Shown here piece after piece: positions 52,621 through 62,800 of a stretch of DNA of 64,000 nt. The stretch is from positions 1 to 64,000 of the forward strand of contig NZ_NFIU01000010.1 of the NCBI RefSeq assembly GCF_002159535.1. Direction: 5' to 3'. The stretch's first letter is position 1, and every line of letters begins with the position of its first letter. Both the position numbers and the translations under genes were made by a program. This DNA comes from Olsenella sp. An290 (GTDB lineage: Bacteria > Actinomycetota > Coriobacteriia > Coriobacteriales > Atopobiaceae). The notes beneath the pieces are model-generated. The model saw only the letters and a program-made list of their open reading frames with translations, was not told where the DNA came from and did not search any database.

Positions 52621-53874
52621 ATGGAGGATGAGCTCTCAAACTATCTGAGCGCGCTCGAGCGCGCGTCGTGCTATCGGGTGGACGCAACCCTCAAGGAGGG
52701 GCGCCTGGAGACCACCGAGCGCGTCTTCTTTGTGGGGGAGAACGGTGCCGAGCTGGGCCCCTTTGTGCGCAAGCTCATCGCGACCGAGGCCGGGATCGGC
52801 GGGGCCTACCAGGAGCTGTTCGAAGCGCAGCGCCGCGGGGTCCGCCTGCCGCACCTCCCGCGCCTGCTCGAGTGCTCCCGGCAGGGAGACCGGCTCGTCG
52901 TGGTGATGGAGCACGTCGGGGGAGAGACGCTCGAGACGGCCGTGCGGGGCCTGTGCTCGCCCGCGGCGCGCCTGGACCTGGTGCGCCGCGCGTTTCCCGA
53001 GCTCTGCGATGCCGTGTGCGAGCTCCACGAGCGCCTGTCCCCGCCCATCATCCACCGCGACCTCAAGCCGGGCAACGTGATGGTGGGGCCCTCGGGCGTC
53101 ACCCTCATTGACCTGGGCATCGCGCGGACGTACAAGGAGGGGGCCCAGCAGGACACCGCGCACTTTGGCACGCGCGCCTACGCCCCGCCCGAGCAGTTTG
53201 GGTTTGGGCAGACCGGCGTGACGAGCGACGTCTACGCCCTGGGGATGCTGCTCTTCTTCTGCCTGACGGGGCGGGAGCCGACGGCGCGCGACCGCGAGGA
53301 GGGCTTTGCGGGCACCGGCGTGCCCGAGCCGCTCCGCGCGGTCATGGCGCGCGCGACGAGGCTCGACCCCGCCGAGCGCTTCCCCTCGGTGCGGGAGCTT
53401 GGGGCGGCGCTTCTCGAGGCGCTCGCGCAGGTTCCGTGCGAGCGACCCGCCCCGCCCGTCCCGCCCGTGCTCGAGTGGCCGCGCGAGCCGCGAGCCGCCC
53501 GCGCCCGGCTGGGCGGAGTGCGGCGCGCCGTCTCCGTGCTGCTCGGCCGCGTGCCGGGGTGGGTCGGGGTGGTCTGGAACGCGGTTGTGCTGCTTGTCGG
53601 GGCGCTGCTCGTTGCCGGCTGCCTATGGGCGGTGGCCAACCCGACGCCGGAGAACGCCCGGTGGCCTACGTGGTACCTTGCCTTCTCCTACCTCGGATTT
53701 CTGGCCCCGGTGTTTCTCGTTGGCGTCTTCCTGCTGCTCGACCGAAGGCCGCTCCGTCGGCGCGTCCCCGCGCTCGCGGGGGTCACCGTGGCACGCGAGA
53801 CGGGCGTGGGGCTGCGCGTCATGCTCGGCCTGCTTGCGCTCTGGGCGTGCGTTTCTGTGGTCGCGCTGGCGTAA
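52621..53874 (+). CDS. Membrane-anchored serine/threonine protein kinase
   Basis: 417 residues. The kinase domain (about 15-275) has the catalytic loop HRDLKPGN (D147, K149), DLG in place of DFG (164-166) and the activation segment ending APPE; K51 is the likely ATP lysine, and the Gly-rich loop is degenerate. Three membrane helices follow (about 320-415), with no extracellular sensor domain. It would phosphorylate cytoplasmic targets, plausibly the XRE protein encoded upstream. The start lacks a Shine-Dalgarno site and follows an extended -10 box by six bases. Confidence 0.88.
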   Translation: MEDELSNYLSALERASCYRVDATLKEGRLETTERVFFVGENGAELGPFVRKLIATEAGIGGAYQELFEAQRRGVRLPHLPRLLECSRQGDRLVVVMEHVGGETLETAVRGLCSPAARLDLVRRAFPELCDAVCELHERLSPPIIHRDLKPGNVMVGPSGVTLIDLGIARTYKEGAQQDTAHFGTRAYAPPEQFGFGQTGVTSDVYALGMLLFFCLTGREPTARDREEGFAGTGVPEPLRAVMARATRLDPAERFPSVRELGAALLEALAQVPCERPAPPVPPVLEWPREPRAARARLGGVRRAVSVLLGRVPGWVGVVWNAVVLLVGALLVAGCLWAVANPTPENARWPTWYLAFSYLGFLAPVFLVGVFLLLDRRPLRRRVPALAGVTVARETGVGLRVMLGLLALWACVSVVALA

Positions 53875-53970
53875 GGGGCAAGGCGGGCCTTTCGCCGAGC
53901 GGCAGGGCCCTGCCCAAGGTGGCGCGTCCCCGGGGGCGGCTTGGCCCCGGGCGCCGTGGCGGCCGGCCGG

Positions 53971-54588
53971 TCAGCCCAGGGCCTCGACCTCCCTTGCGAG
54001 TGCGGCGACGTCACCGGTGAAGTGGAACGCGTGCAGCCCGGCGACCCGGGCCCCCTCGCAGTTGTCCGCGTTGTCGTCCACGAAGAGGCACTCGGCGGGC
54101 GTGAGGCCAAAGCGCTCGCAGAGCAGCCGGAAGATTGCGGGGTCGGGCTTCATGAGGCGCTCCTGGGCGGAGACCAGGTAGCCGTCCACAAACGGCAGGA
54201 CCGGCGCGTGGCCCAGTTGCTCCATGACGCGCGTGTTGGCGTTGGTGAGCACGTAGATGCCGTAGCCCTCGCGCTTGAGGCGAATGCCGAGCTCGTTGAC
54301 CTCCTCGAGGGGCCGGGAGCACTCGGGCCAGCGCGCGATGCACGCGGCGAGGTTGGGGTGCAGGCGCTCGGGCAGGTGGGCGCGGGCGTAGCGCGCCATG
54401 GTCTCGTGACCGATGGTGCCCGAGTCGAGCAGGCTCCACATGGTCGAGCCGAAGAGCGCGCGCTGGAGCAGCGCGGCGTCCTCCGACGTGTCCGTGAACT
54501 GCGCGGCAAAGGCGGGCCCGTCAAACGTCATGAGCACGTTGCCCATGTCAAAGATGACGTTTCTGACGGTGTGTGCGCTGCGGTCCAT
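53971..54588 (-). CDS. HAD-superfamily hydrolase, subfamily IA
   Basis: 205 residues. Motif I IFDMGNVLMTFD, motif II LTNAN, motif III Lys in RLMKPDPAIF and motif IV LFVDDNADNCEGA identify a C1-cap HAD phosphatase of the sEH/YihX type. It dephosphorylates a small sugar or nucleotide phosphate; the substrate is unknown. GAGGAG precedes the ATG. It is convergent with the kinase gene and divergent from the restriction enzyme. Confidence 0.9.
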   Translation of the reverse strand: MDRSAHTVRNVIFDMGNVLMTFDGPAFAAQFTDTSEDAALLQRALFGSTMWSLLDSGTIGHETMARYARAHLPERLHPNLAACIARWPECSRPLEEVNELGIRLKREGYGIYVLTNANTRVMEQLGHAPVLPFVDGYLVSAQERLMKPDPAIFRLLCERFGLTPAECLFVDDNADNCEGARVAGLHAFHFTGDVAALAREVEALG

Positions 54589-54761
54589 GAGGGCTCCTCT
54601 CGACTGAGGTGAGTATAGCCCGAAGGGGCTGCCCGCCCCCGCCCGCTCCCGCGACCGTTCGGGCCGGGGCCCTGCCCGCCCCCGTGGGCGCGCCCCCGAA
54701 ACTTCCGGACGCCCATCGGGTAAAGTCAGGGCATCGGCGTGGCGGAAGGGAGGTGGCGCGC

Positions 54762-56096
54762 ATGGACGAAAGATGGCTCGACTTTGACGCGAACGACCCC
54801 GACTCGATTCTCGAGTACGCGGGTCGGCTTACCGGGAAGACCCTCCGAGAGGCGACGGGCATGGACTCCATCGATGACCCGCACCGACGGCGCGGCGCGT
54901 TCGGCAACGCGCTCGAGGAGGCCTACTTCGGCCTCGCCGCAAACAGCCGGCCTACCGCGGACTTTGACGGCGCTGGCCTCGAGCTCAAGTCGACCCCGCT
55001 CAGGCGCACCCGCAAGGGCGAGCTGGTTGCCAAGGAGCGCCTGGTCATCTCGCAGATCAACTACATGAGCGTTGTGAACGAGAACTTCGAGCACAGCCAT
55101 CTCATGGAGAAGGCCGCAAGCATCCTGCTCGTGTCGTACCTCTACGAGCCCGACGCGAGCCCGCTCGACTACGTCGTCCAGTCCGTGGTCCGCTGGGGCT
55201 TTCCCGAGGAAGACCTCCCGCAGATCAAGCGTGACTGGGAGACGGTCGTGGGCAAGGTTCGCGCGGGCCATGCCGAGGACATCTCGGGAAGCGACACGCT
55301 CTACCTCGAGGCGTGCACCAAGGCTAGGGACTCCTCCGTGAGAACCGCCCAGCCCTTCTCCGACGTCCCGGCCAAGCCGCGGGCGTGGGCGCTCAAGGCC
55401 TCGTACATGACCGCCGTCCAGCGTCGCATCCTCGACGAGCTCGAGCGCATCCCCCGCGCGCAGGGCGAGAAGGACCTCGACCTCCTCGAGCTCCTGCGAA
55501 AGAGGTTTGCCCCCTACCTTGGCATGACCGAGGACGAGCTCGCCGCGCGCTTTGACGTCTCCCGGTCCAAGAGCCGCTGCGCCCGCATCACGAGGAAGAT
55601 CCTTGGCGTGGCCGAGGACGCCCAGATTGAGGAGTTCGTCAAGGCGGGGATCGTTCCCAAGACCCTGCGTCTCAAAAGGGGCGGGCGACCCAAGGAGGCG
55701 CTGTCCTTCCCGGCCTTCGACTACTATGGCCTTGCCGAGAGGGACTTCGAAGAGTCCGACCTTCTTGGGTACCTCACGCAGAAGTATCTCTTCGTGCTCT
55801 ACCGCGAGGATGACGAGGGCGCCTACCGCCTTGCCGACCTCTGTCTCTGGCAGATGCCCGAGCGCGATCTTTCCGAGGCCCGCCGCTGCTACGACCAGAT
55901 GCGGGAAAACGTGAGGTCGGGCCATGCGGAGCGCTCGGTGAGGTCGAGCGAGAACCGCTGCTGCCACGTGAGGCCGCACGGCCGCGACGCGCGCGACACC
56001 CGACCCCAGCCCTTCGGGCTGCCCGTCGTCAAGAAGTGCTTCTGGCTGAACCAGGGCTACCTCAAGGACGAGATCGCCCGCGCGCTCGGGCGTTGA
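54762..56096 (+). CDS. Type II restriction endonuclease, Sau3AI/MutH family
   Basis: 444 residues. The N-terminal MutH/Sau3AI nuclease domain has GAFGNALEEAYFG (E52/E53) and DFDGAGLELK (D67 or D69, E74, K76), the D-ExK active site. The C-terminal half (about 240-444) resembles the second, non-catalytic MutH-like domain of Sau3AI, so the enzyme probably loops DNA between two GATC sites. The start at 54762 has GGGAGG upstream, and a TAAAGT -10-like box lies near 54721. It overlaps no gene and is followed by its methyltransferase. Confidence 0.88.
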   Translation: MDERWLDFDANDPDSILEYAGRLTGKTLREATGMDSIDDPHRRRGAFGNALEEAYFGLAANSRPTADFDGAGLELKSTPLRRTRKGELVAKERLVISQINYMSVVNENFEHSHLMEKAASILLVSYLYEPDASPLDYVVQSVVRWGFPEEDLPQIKRDWETVVGKVRAGHAEDISGSDTLYLEACTKARDSSVRTAQPFSDVPAKPRAWALKASYMTAVQRRILDELERIPRAQGEKDLDLLELLRKRFAPYLGMTEDELAARFDVSRSKSRCARITRKILGVAEDAQIEEFVKAGIVPKTLRLKRGGRPKEALSFPAFDYYGLAERDFEESDLLGYLTQKYLFVLYREDDEGAYRLADLCLWQMPERDLSEARRCYDQMRENVRSGHAERSVRSSENRCCHVRPHGRDARDTRPQPFGLPVVKKCFWLNQGYLKDEIARALGR

Positions 56097-56158
56097 TCTT
56101 GTCCGGTCGATCGGCTATGATGATCTGGCATTGCGACACAGACAGCGAATGGAGAAAC

Positions 56159-57433
56159 GTGTCGTCAAAGAAGACCATCAGAGTGGCCGAGCTCTTTGCG
56201 GGCGTCGGCGGATTTAGGCTGGGCCTCGAGGGGTACCACGACCCTGCCCAGCCCCAGATGGAGCTCCCCGCGGCGGGCCCCTATCAGACGGTGTGGGCCA
56301 ACCAGTGGGAGCCTCCCGGAACCGAGTCAAAGCAGTTTGCCGCGCGGTGCTACCGCGCCCACTTTGGCGAGGACTCCGTGGTGAACGAGGACATTCACGT
56401 GGTTCTCGAGAAGTACCGGCGGGGAGAGACCGACATCCCTGACGTCGACATGGTCGTCGGCGGCTTTCCCTGCCAGGACTACTCGGTCGCAAAGCCGCTC
56501 TCGCAGGCGGGGGGCATCGAGGGGAAGAAGGGCGTCCTCTGGTGGGACATCTACAGCTTCCTACAGCTGAAGCGCCCGCGTTACGTGCTTCTTGAGAACG
56601 TCGACCGGCTGCTCAAGAGCCCGGCGGCACAGCGCGGGCGCGACTTCGCCATCATCTTGTCCTGCTTTGACGACCTGGGCTACTCCGTCGAGTGGCGCGT
56701 GGTGAACAGCGCCGAGTACGGCTTTCCCCAGCGGCGCAAGCGCACGTACATCCTTGCCCGCTTCACGGGGGAGGAGTGGGACCTCGCGGTGCAGCTCTCC
56801 CGCGGGCTCATGGCGCAGGCCTTCCCGATCGAGGAGCCCGACGCCTCCGAGGTCCGTCAGCTCGAGATTCCAGACGACCCTTACATCGCGACGCGCGATT
56901 TCAACAAGGGAGGCAAGGTGTCCCCGTTCATGGACGCCGGCGTCATGCAGGACGGGCGCGTTGCCACCTGCAAGGTGACGGAGCGCTACGACGGCCCGCG
57001 ACGCACGCTCGGGGACGTGCTCGTTCCCGAGGGGCAGGTGCCGGAGGAGTTCTACATCGAGCCCGAGCGGCTGCCCCAATGGGAGTACCTCAAGGGCGCC
57101 AAGCGCGAGGAGCGCGTGAACAAGAAGACGGGCTTTGCCTACACCTACTCCGAGGGCTCCATGGCCTTCCCCGACGCCCTTGACCGTCCTTCTCGCACGA
57201 TCCTCACCGGGGAGGGCGGGCGTGGCGCGTCGCGCTTCAAGCACGTGATCAAGACGGGGGACGGTCGCTACCGCCGTCTCGTCCCCGACGAGCTCGACCA
57301 GCTCCAGGGGTTCCCGCGCGGCTGGACCGACACGGGCATGACGGACGGCCACCGGGCGTTCTGCATGGGCAACGCGCTGGTCGTCGGCGTGCCCCATGCG
57401 ATCGGCAGGGTGCTCGCCGCACACGTCGAGTAG
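56159..57433 (+). CDS. DNA (cytosine-5) methyltransferase, partner of Sau3AI-type enzyme
   Basis: 424 residues. Motif I FAGVGGFRLG (about 13-20), motif IV GGFPCQDYS with catalytic C105, motif VI ENVDR (146-150), motif VIII QRRKRTYI and motif X GNALVVGVP are present; a variable target-recognition region lies between VIII and IX. By analogy with Sau3AI it should methylate the cytosine of GATC, protecting host DNA. GTG 56159 is chosen because GGAGA lies just upstream; ATG 56117 has no ribosome binding site. It follows the endonuclease after 62 bases. Confidence 0.9.
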   Translation: MSSKKTIRVAELFAGVGGFRLGLEGYHDPAQPQMELPAAGPYQTVWANQWEPPGTESKQFAARCYRAHFGEDSVVNEDIHVVLEKYRRGETDIPDVDMVVGGFPCQDYSVAKPLSQAGGIEGKKGVLWWDIYSFLQLKRPRYVLLENVDRLLKSPAAQRGRDFAIILSCFDDLGYSVEWRVVNSAEYGFPQRRKRTYILARFTGEEWDLAVQLSRGLMAQAFPIEEPDASEVRQLEIPDDPYIATRDFNKGGKVSPFMDAGVMQDGRVATCKVTERYDGPRRTLGDVLVPEGQVPEEFYIEPERLPQWEYLKGAKREERVNKKTGFAYTYSEGSMAFPDALDRPSRTILTGEGGRGASRFKHVIKTGDGRYRRLVPDELDQLQGFPRGWTDTGMTDGHRAFCMGNALVVGVPHAIGRVLAAHVE

Positions 57434-57496
57434 GGAGCCCAGCCGCGTCCGGTCCCCGTGCTACACTGACCCCACGACGCAATGAAAGGAAACACC

Positions 57497-57859
57497 ATGG
57501 CTGACGTGCTCTTTGTCGAGTATCCCAAGTGCAGCACCTGCCGGCGCGCGAAGGCGTGGCTGGACGCGCACGGCGTCTCCTACACGGACCGACACATCGT
57601 CGAGGACAACCCCACGGCAGACGAGCTCGCCTCCTGGCAGGCGCGCTCCGGGCTCCCCGTGCGCCGCTTCTTCAACACGAGCGGGCGCCTCTACCGCGAG
57701 CGCGGCATCAAGGCCCTCCTTGATGCCGGCATGCCGGACGAGGAGGCCTTTGCCCTGCTCGCCGAGGACGGCATGCTCGTCAAGCGTCCGCTCGTGGTGG
57801 GGGAGGACTTCGTGCTCGTGGGCTTTCGCGAGGCCGACTGGGAGGCCGCGCTATGCTGA
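57497..57859 (+). CDS. ArsC/Spx-family thioredoxin-fold protein
   Basis: 120 residues. FVEYPKCSTCRRAKAWL gives the CxxC redox motif (C12, C15), and the GLPVRRFFNTSGRLYRERG and KRPLVVGEDFVLVGF segments are those of the ArsC/Spx/YffB group. It may be an arsenate reductase-like or disulfide-stress protein; without an RPxL-type interaction test the choice is open. AAAGGA precedes ATG 57497. It overlaps cutC by seven bases. Confidence 0.88.
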   Translation: MADVLFVEYPKCSTCRRAKAWLDAHGVSYTDRHIVEDNPTADELASWQARSGLPVRRFFNTSGRLYRERGIKALLDAGMPDEEAFALLAEDGMLVKRPLVVGEDFVLVGFREADWEAALC

Positions 57860-58515
57860 CCCGTGAGTTCTGCGCCGAGAACATGGAGCTCGTGCCGGCG
57901 GCCGTCGCGGCGGGCGCGGCTCGCATCGAGCTCTGCGACAACCTGGCCGTTGGCGGCACCACCCCCAGCTACGGCGTCATTCGCGCCGCCGTTGCCCACG
58001 CCCGGAAGACCGCCACGGACGTGATGTGCATGGTCCGCCCGCGCGGCGGAAGCTTTGAGCACACGCCCGCCGAGGCGGCCATGATGCGGGACGACCTGGC
58101 CCTTGCCAAGCGGCTTGGCGTCACCGGCGTGGTGTTTGGCTGCCTGCGCGACGGCCGCCTCGACCGCGAGCTCACCGCGGAGCTCGTGCGCCTGGCCCAC
58201 GAGGACGCCCCGGAGGCCCCGGGCCGCGTTGCCGTGACCTTCCACATGGCCTTTGACGCCCTCGCCCCAAAGGACCAGCTCGAGGCCATCGACTGGCTCG
58301 CCGACCAGGGCGTCGAGCGCATTCTCACGCATGGCGGCCCTGCGGGCACGCCCATCGCGGACAACCTCGGGCGCCTGCGCGCCTTTGTGAGCCGCGCGGC
58401 CGGGCGCCTCATCATTCTCCCCGGCGGCGGCATCACCTGGGAGAACGCCGAGGCCGTCGCCGCCGCGCTCGGGGTCTCTGAGGTGCACGGCACCAAGATC
58501 GTGCAGGTGGCGTAG
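57853..58515 (+). CDS. cutC: CutC-family protein
   Basis: 220 residues with a TIM-barrel pattern starting MLTREFCAENMELVPAAV and containing RIELCDNLAVGGTTPSYGV, MVRPRGGSF and LTHGGPAGTP, all CutC signatures. The family was named for copper homeostasis, but its enzymatic role is unproved. The gene overlaps the ArsC/Spx-like gene by seven bases and abuts the next GTG. Confidence 0.92.
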   Translation: MLTREFCAENMELVPAAVAAGAARIELCDNLAVGGTTPSYGVIRAAVAHARKTATDVMCMVRPRGGSFEHTPAEAAMMRDDLALAKRLGVTGVVFGCLRDGRLDRELTAELVRLAHEDAPEAPGRVAVTFHMAFDALAPKDQLEAIDWLADQGVERILTHGGPAGTPIADNLGRLRAFVSRAAGRLIILPGGGITWENAEAVAAALGVSEVHGTKIVQVA

Positions 58516-59196
58516 GTGCCGCTGCCGCGACGGACAAAGGGGTTCGCCCAGGTCACGCCAAACCTGGGGGCGCATGTCCCCCGCGAGGTCCTTCTCGCCC
58601 TGCTCGAGGAGGGGGAGGCGCGCGTCACAGGGACGTCGTTTTCCGGGCTCGAGCTCAGCGACGTCTCAACCGGTGGCGCCGCCTTCGAGAACGTGGCCTT
58701 TCACGGGTGCGCCTTCGAGCGGGTGGACTTCTCCCGCGGGACCCTCACCGACGTGCTCTTCTCGGGCTGTCGCTTCGTGGGCTGCTCCTTTGCGCGCTCG
58801 TGGCTCAATCGCGTGGACTTTCGCTCGTGCTCCGCGCCGGGCCTGAGCTTCTCCAAGAGCCGCCTGACGGGCGTCCTTGTGGAGGATGGCCAGTTTGGCT
58901 ACGCCGACCTCGCCGAGGCCACGGCAAACCGCCTGCGCGTCGTGTCGACGGGCCTTGCGGAGGCCAACGTCTTCTCCGCCCGGCTCTCCCACGTCGAGCT
59001 CGACCGCTGCGACCTCTCGCGGGCCACGGTCGCGCGCACGAGCCTCTCGGGCATCGATCTTTCAACCTGCGACATCTCGGGCATCCGGGTGTCGAGTGAC
59101 GTGCGCGAGCTGCGTGGCGCCCTCGTGAGCGCGAGTCAGGCGGCCGGGCTCGCAAGGCTCTTGGGAATCGTGGTGAAGGAGGACGAATGGCTCTGA
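58516..59196 (+). CDS. Pentapeptide-repeat protein
   Basis: 226 residues. From about 40 to 200 it is a right-handed helix of A(D/N)LxX-type five-residue repeats (for example FENVAFHGCAFERVDFSRG). Such proteins are often DNA mimics that shield gyrase, or have unknown scaffold roles. GTG 58516 directly follows the cutC stop codon, so it is translationally coupled. It overlaps the thioesterase gene by ten bases. Confidence 0.88.
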   Translation: MPLPRRTKGFAQVTPNLGAHVPREVLLALLEEGEARVTGTSFSGLELSDVSTGGAAFENVAFHGCAFERVDFSRGTLTDVLFSGCRFVGCSFARSWLNRVDFRSCSAPGLSFSKSRLTGVLVEDGQFGYADLAEATANRLRVVSTGLAEANVFSARLSHVELDRCDLSRATVARTSLSGIDLSTCDISGIRVSSDVRELRGALVSASQAAGLARLLGIVVKEDEWL

Positions 59197-59600
59197 TCGC
59201 AGAGGACGCTTCGCTCGAGGAGGTCAGGGAGGTCTTCTCCCATGACCGGTTTGCAACGAGGTCGGGCTGCCGCGTGATGGAGGCCGCGCGCGGGCACGCG
59301 GTCTGCGAGCTCGACATCACGGACGACCACCGCAACGAGAAGGGCGGCGTCATGGGCGGCGCCATCTTCACGCTGGCCGACCTCGCCTTTGCCGTGGCCT
59401 CCAACGTGGGCGAGTCCGTGACCGTCTCGGTCTCGAGCTCCATCGAGTTCATGAGCGGGGCCCGCGGGAGCCGTCTCATCGCCACCGCGGACGCCGAGAA
59501 GAACGGCCGCACGCTCGGCTTCTACACCTGCCTGGTGACCGACGAGCTCGGGACGCCCGTCGCCCGGGTCACGCAGACCTGCATGCACCTGAACCGCTAG
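59187..59600 (+). CDS. PaaI-like hotdog thioesterase
   Basis: 137 residues, hotdog fold. The HRNEKGGVMGGAIFTLADLAFA stretch contains the conserved GGAIF...D active-site helix of PaaI/YbgC-type acyl-CoA thioesterases. The substrate is unknown. The gene overlaps the pentapeptide-repeat gene and ends the four-gene run. Confidence 0.9.
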   Translation: MALIAEDASLEEVREVFSHDRFATRSGCRVMEAARGHAVCELDITDDHRNEKGGVMGGAIFTLADLAFAVASNVGESVTVSVSSSIEFMSGARGSRLIATADAEKNGRTLGFYTCLVTDELGTPVARVTQTCMHLNR

Positions 59601-59732
59601 GCGCCACCCCCTCCCGCCATTCTTTCAGGCAGTGGTCACTGGTGCTTACTACCAGCGGTTTATTCACCGTCGCTGGCGGAGGCAAAGCGACCGTCGGGCC
59701 TTTTCAGAAACTCTCAAGCACCCCCTTCACGA

Positions 59733-59738
59733 TATAGT
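59733..59738 (+). promoter_or_regulatory. Possible -10 box of the GH101 gene
   Basis: TATAGT at 59733-59738 lies about 98 bases before the ATG in an AT-rich patch. Upstream is CAGTG-GT-CACTG (59630-59641), a short inverted repeat that could bind a regulator. No clear -35 box. Confidence 0.4.
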
Positions 59739-59835
59739 CAATAGGTTAGTCGTCATCGTAGGGGAGGTCTGCCCCTTCGGCGGCATGCCGTACGCGGACC
59801 AGATGACGAGAGACACGTGTGAAGAAGGGAGTTCT

Positions 59836-62800
59836 ATGAAGAAGAGACCGGGAGGGGGCTGGCTGAGGTCGCTTGCGATCGTGGCCGTCACCCTCGTCGC
59901 CGCTCTGGGCATTGCCCTGGGCTCGGCGTCGCCGGCGCTCGCTGCCGGTGACACCATGGCGCACCTTGTGTCTGGTGCCAACAACGGCAACGGGCACTTT
60001 GGTGGCGCCAAGCCCGAGGCCTTTGTCCTCAGCGGCGACACGGTGGGGGATGAGACCGTGGGAGCGGACTTCATCCTCGACTCCGAGGCGACCACGAGCC
60101 GCCTCCGCTTTGTCATCAAGTACGTCGATGACAACAACTGGGCTTACATCGGCTACGACGTGAGCAACAACTGGTTCCTCGAGTACAAGGTGGGCGGCTC
60201 CGGCGGCTATCCGTCGCTTTCCGGCCTTCCGAGCATCCCCAAGGGCGAGAAGGCCACCATCACGGTGTCCCACGACGGTGACAACATCACCGTCAACGTG
60301 AACGGCACCACGGCGACCGTCAGCAACGCCGCCGTCGCGGGCCTCATGGCCCAGGACGGCAAGGTCGGCTTTGGCGGCGCGACCTACTCGACCCAGTACA
60401 CCGACGTCTACTTCACCAACGTGAAGATGGGCGACACCACGGTGACCGACTTCTCCGACTGGGCCCTCTACAAAGACATCGAGGGTCAGGTCTGGGAGCC
60501 TGCCGCCGAGTACGTGAAGGAGGTCCCGGAGGGTCGCAAGTGGATCCAGATCACGGGCGGCTCCAACAACGCCGGCGGTCACGCCTATGGCAACGCCGGC
60601 ACCAAGGCCCCGCTGGTCCTCGTTGACAACAGCCGCAAGGCCAACAACGGCGAGACCCTCTCCATGACGATCGTCCCGGAGACGTCGTCGGTCAACTTTG
60701 GCATCTTCTACACCTACGTTGACGACAACAACTGGATGTACATCGGCTTTGACGGGTCGAGCGGCTGGTACTGCCAGTTCAACAAGGACGGCTCCGGCTC
60801 CTATCCCGCCTTTGGCGGCGACCTGCCCACGCCCGAGCAGGGCGTGCCGATGGAGATCTCCATCAGCGTCAACAACGAGAAGGTCTCGCTCACCGTCAAC
60901 GGCAAGACCCAGAGCATGAGCAACCAGAACGCGGGCAACTGCACCGCGGCGCTCAGCGGCAAGGGCGTCTACGGCGTCAAGGTGAACCTCCAGACCTCGC
61001 TGCGCTTTGCCGACGCGGCCGTCAACGACGAGCCCATCATGGAAGAGGACTGGGGCCTGCTCGTCACCCGCGGTGGCGAGACGGTCACCTCCTGGTACGT
61101 GAACCTCGCGAGCGTCTCCGGCACGGTTACGGACGAGAGCGGCGACCCCCTCGAGGGCGCCACGGTCCGCATTGGTGCGCTCAACACCAAGACGGCCGCC
61201 GACGGCACCTGGTCCATCGCCGACGTCGAGGTCGGCGAGCACGAGATCGTGGCGAGCGCCCCGGGCTACCAGGCCAAGACCATCTCCTACGACGTCAAGA
61301 GCGAGTCCGAGGGCACCAACGAGAACGTCGACCTCCAGCTTGACCCCAAGCCCGAGCTCGACCTCTCCAAGTACCAGACCATCTCCTCCGACGAGATGAC
61401 GGTCTACGTCTCCGACAAGTTCCCGCAGGTCGCGCGCTACGCCATGGCCGGCGAGGACGCCACCGAGAAGTACGTCCGCGGCCAGGAGTCCGACGTCACG
61501 ACGCTCATCATCAACGGCGTTGAGGTTGCCCCCGAGGTCACCTCCGAGATCTCCGGCGACACCGCGACCTATACCATGGTCGTCAAGGATGACGAGAACC
61601 ACCTTGACTTCACCATGACCGTCGAGGTCAAGGTCGAGGGCACCCAGCTCTCCTGGAAGGTCACGAAGATCCAGAAGAACGAGGGCTGCGCCCCCATCAA
61701 GACCATCGAGATCACCAACAACAACCTGGTGACCGTCGATCAGGCCGACGCGAACGCGAACTTCGCCGGTGCGGTCATGTCCACCAACACGACGGCCACG
61801 GGCGACCGCTTCTTCACCTTCGATGACGGCTTCGAGGCCAACAAGACCGACAGCTTCATGTACGGCTTCCTGAGCACGGACACCTACTCTGCCGGCATCT
61901 TCTCCAACTCCGAGGCCGAGGGCGACAAGCGCGTCACCCTCAACAACGGCTCCGACACCATGGGCATCACGAGCTCGGTGTGGTACTACGAGCAGGGCGA
62001 CAAGGCCGCTCAGACCTACCTCGCGAGCCACAGCGACGTCTCGTACCCCACGAGCGAGCTGCCCTGGGTGAAGGTCGCCATCGCCGGTGACGTCAACGAG
62101 GACGGCGCCATCGACTGGAACGACGGTGCCGTGGTCACCCGCGACATCCTCAACGTCCCGTATGGCTCCGAGGACATGAAGGACCTCGTGGCCTACCGCA
62201 TCGTCATGAACTTCGGCTCTGAGGTGACCAACCCCTACGCCCTCACCGCCGACAACCTCAAGAAGGTCTCCCTCATCACCGACGGTCTGCCGCAGGCGCT
62301 CCTGCTCAAGGGCTACGGCAACGAGGGTCACGACTCCGCCAACTCCGAGTACGCCGACATCGCCGTCAAGGAGGGTGGCGCCGAGGGCTTCCGCGAGCTC
62401 ATCAAGATCGCCCACGAGTACAACACCGAGGTGGGCATCCACGTGAACGCGCAGGAGTCCTACCCCGAGTCCAAGTCCTTCAACGACCGCATGGTCCAGG
62501 GCATGGGCAACGGCTGGGGCTGGCTTGACCAGTCTCAGGTCATCGACAAGCTCTGGGACCTCGGCTCCGGCGCCCGCTGGGCCCGCTTCGTCCAGCTCTA
62601 CGACCGCATCAACGGCACGAGCTTCGTGAACCGCAACTGGGACGAGGGCGAGTACGTCGGCAACCCGGCCGAGACCGGTGCCGTCGCCGCCTCCGAGGCC
62701 GAGGTTGCCGCCGACGCTGCCACGCGCGACGACAACATGGACTTCATCTACCTGGACGTCTGGTACCAGGACGCCTGGGAGACCCGCAACATCGCCCGTC

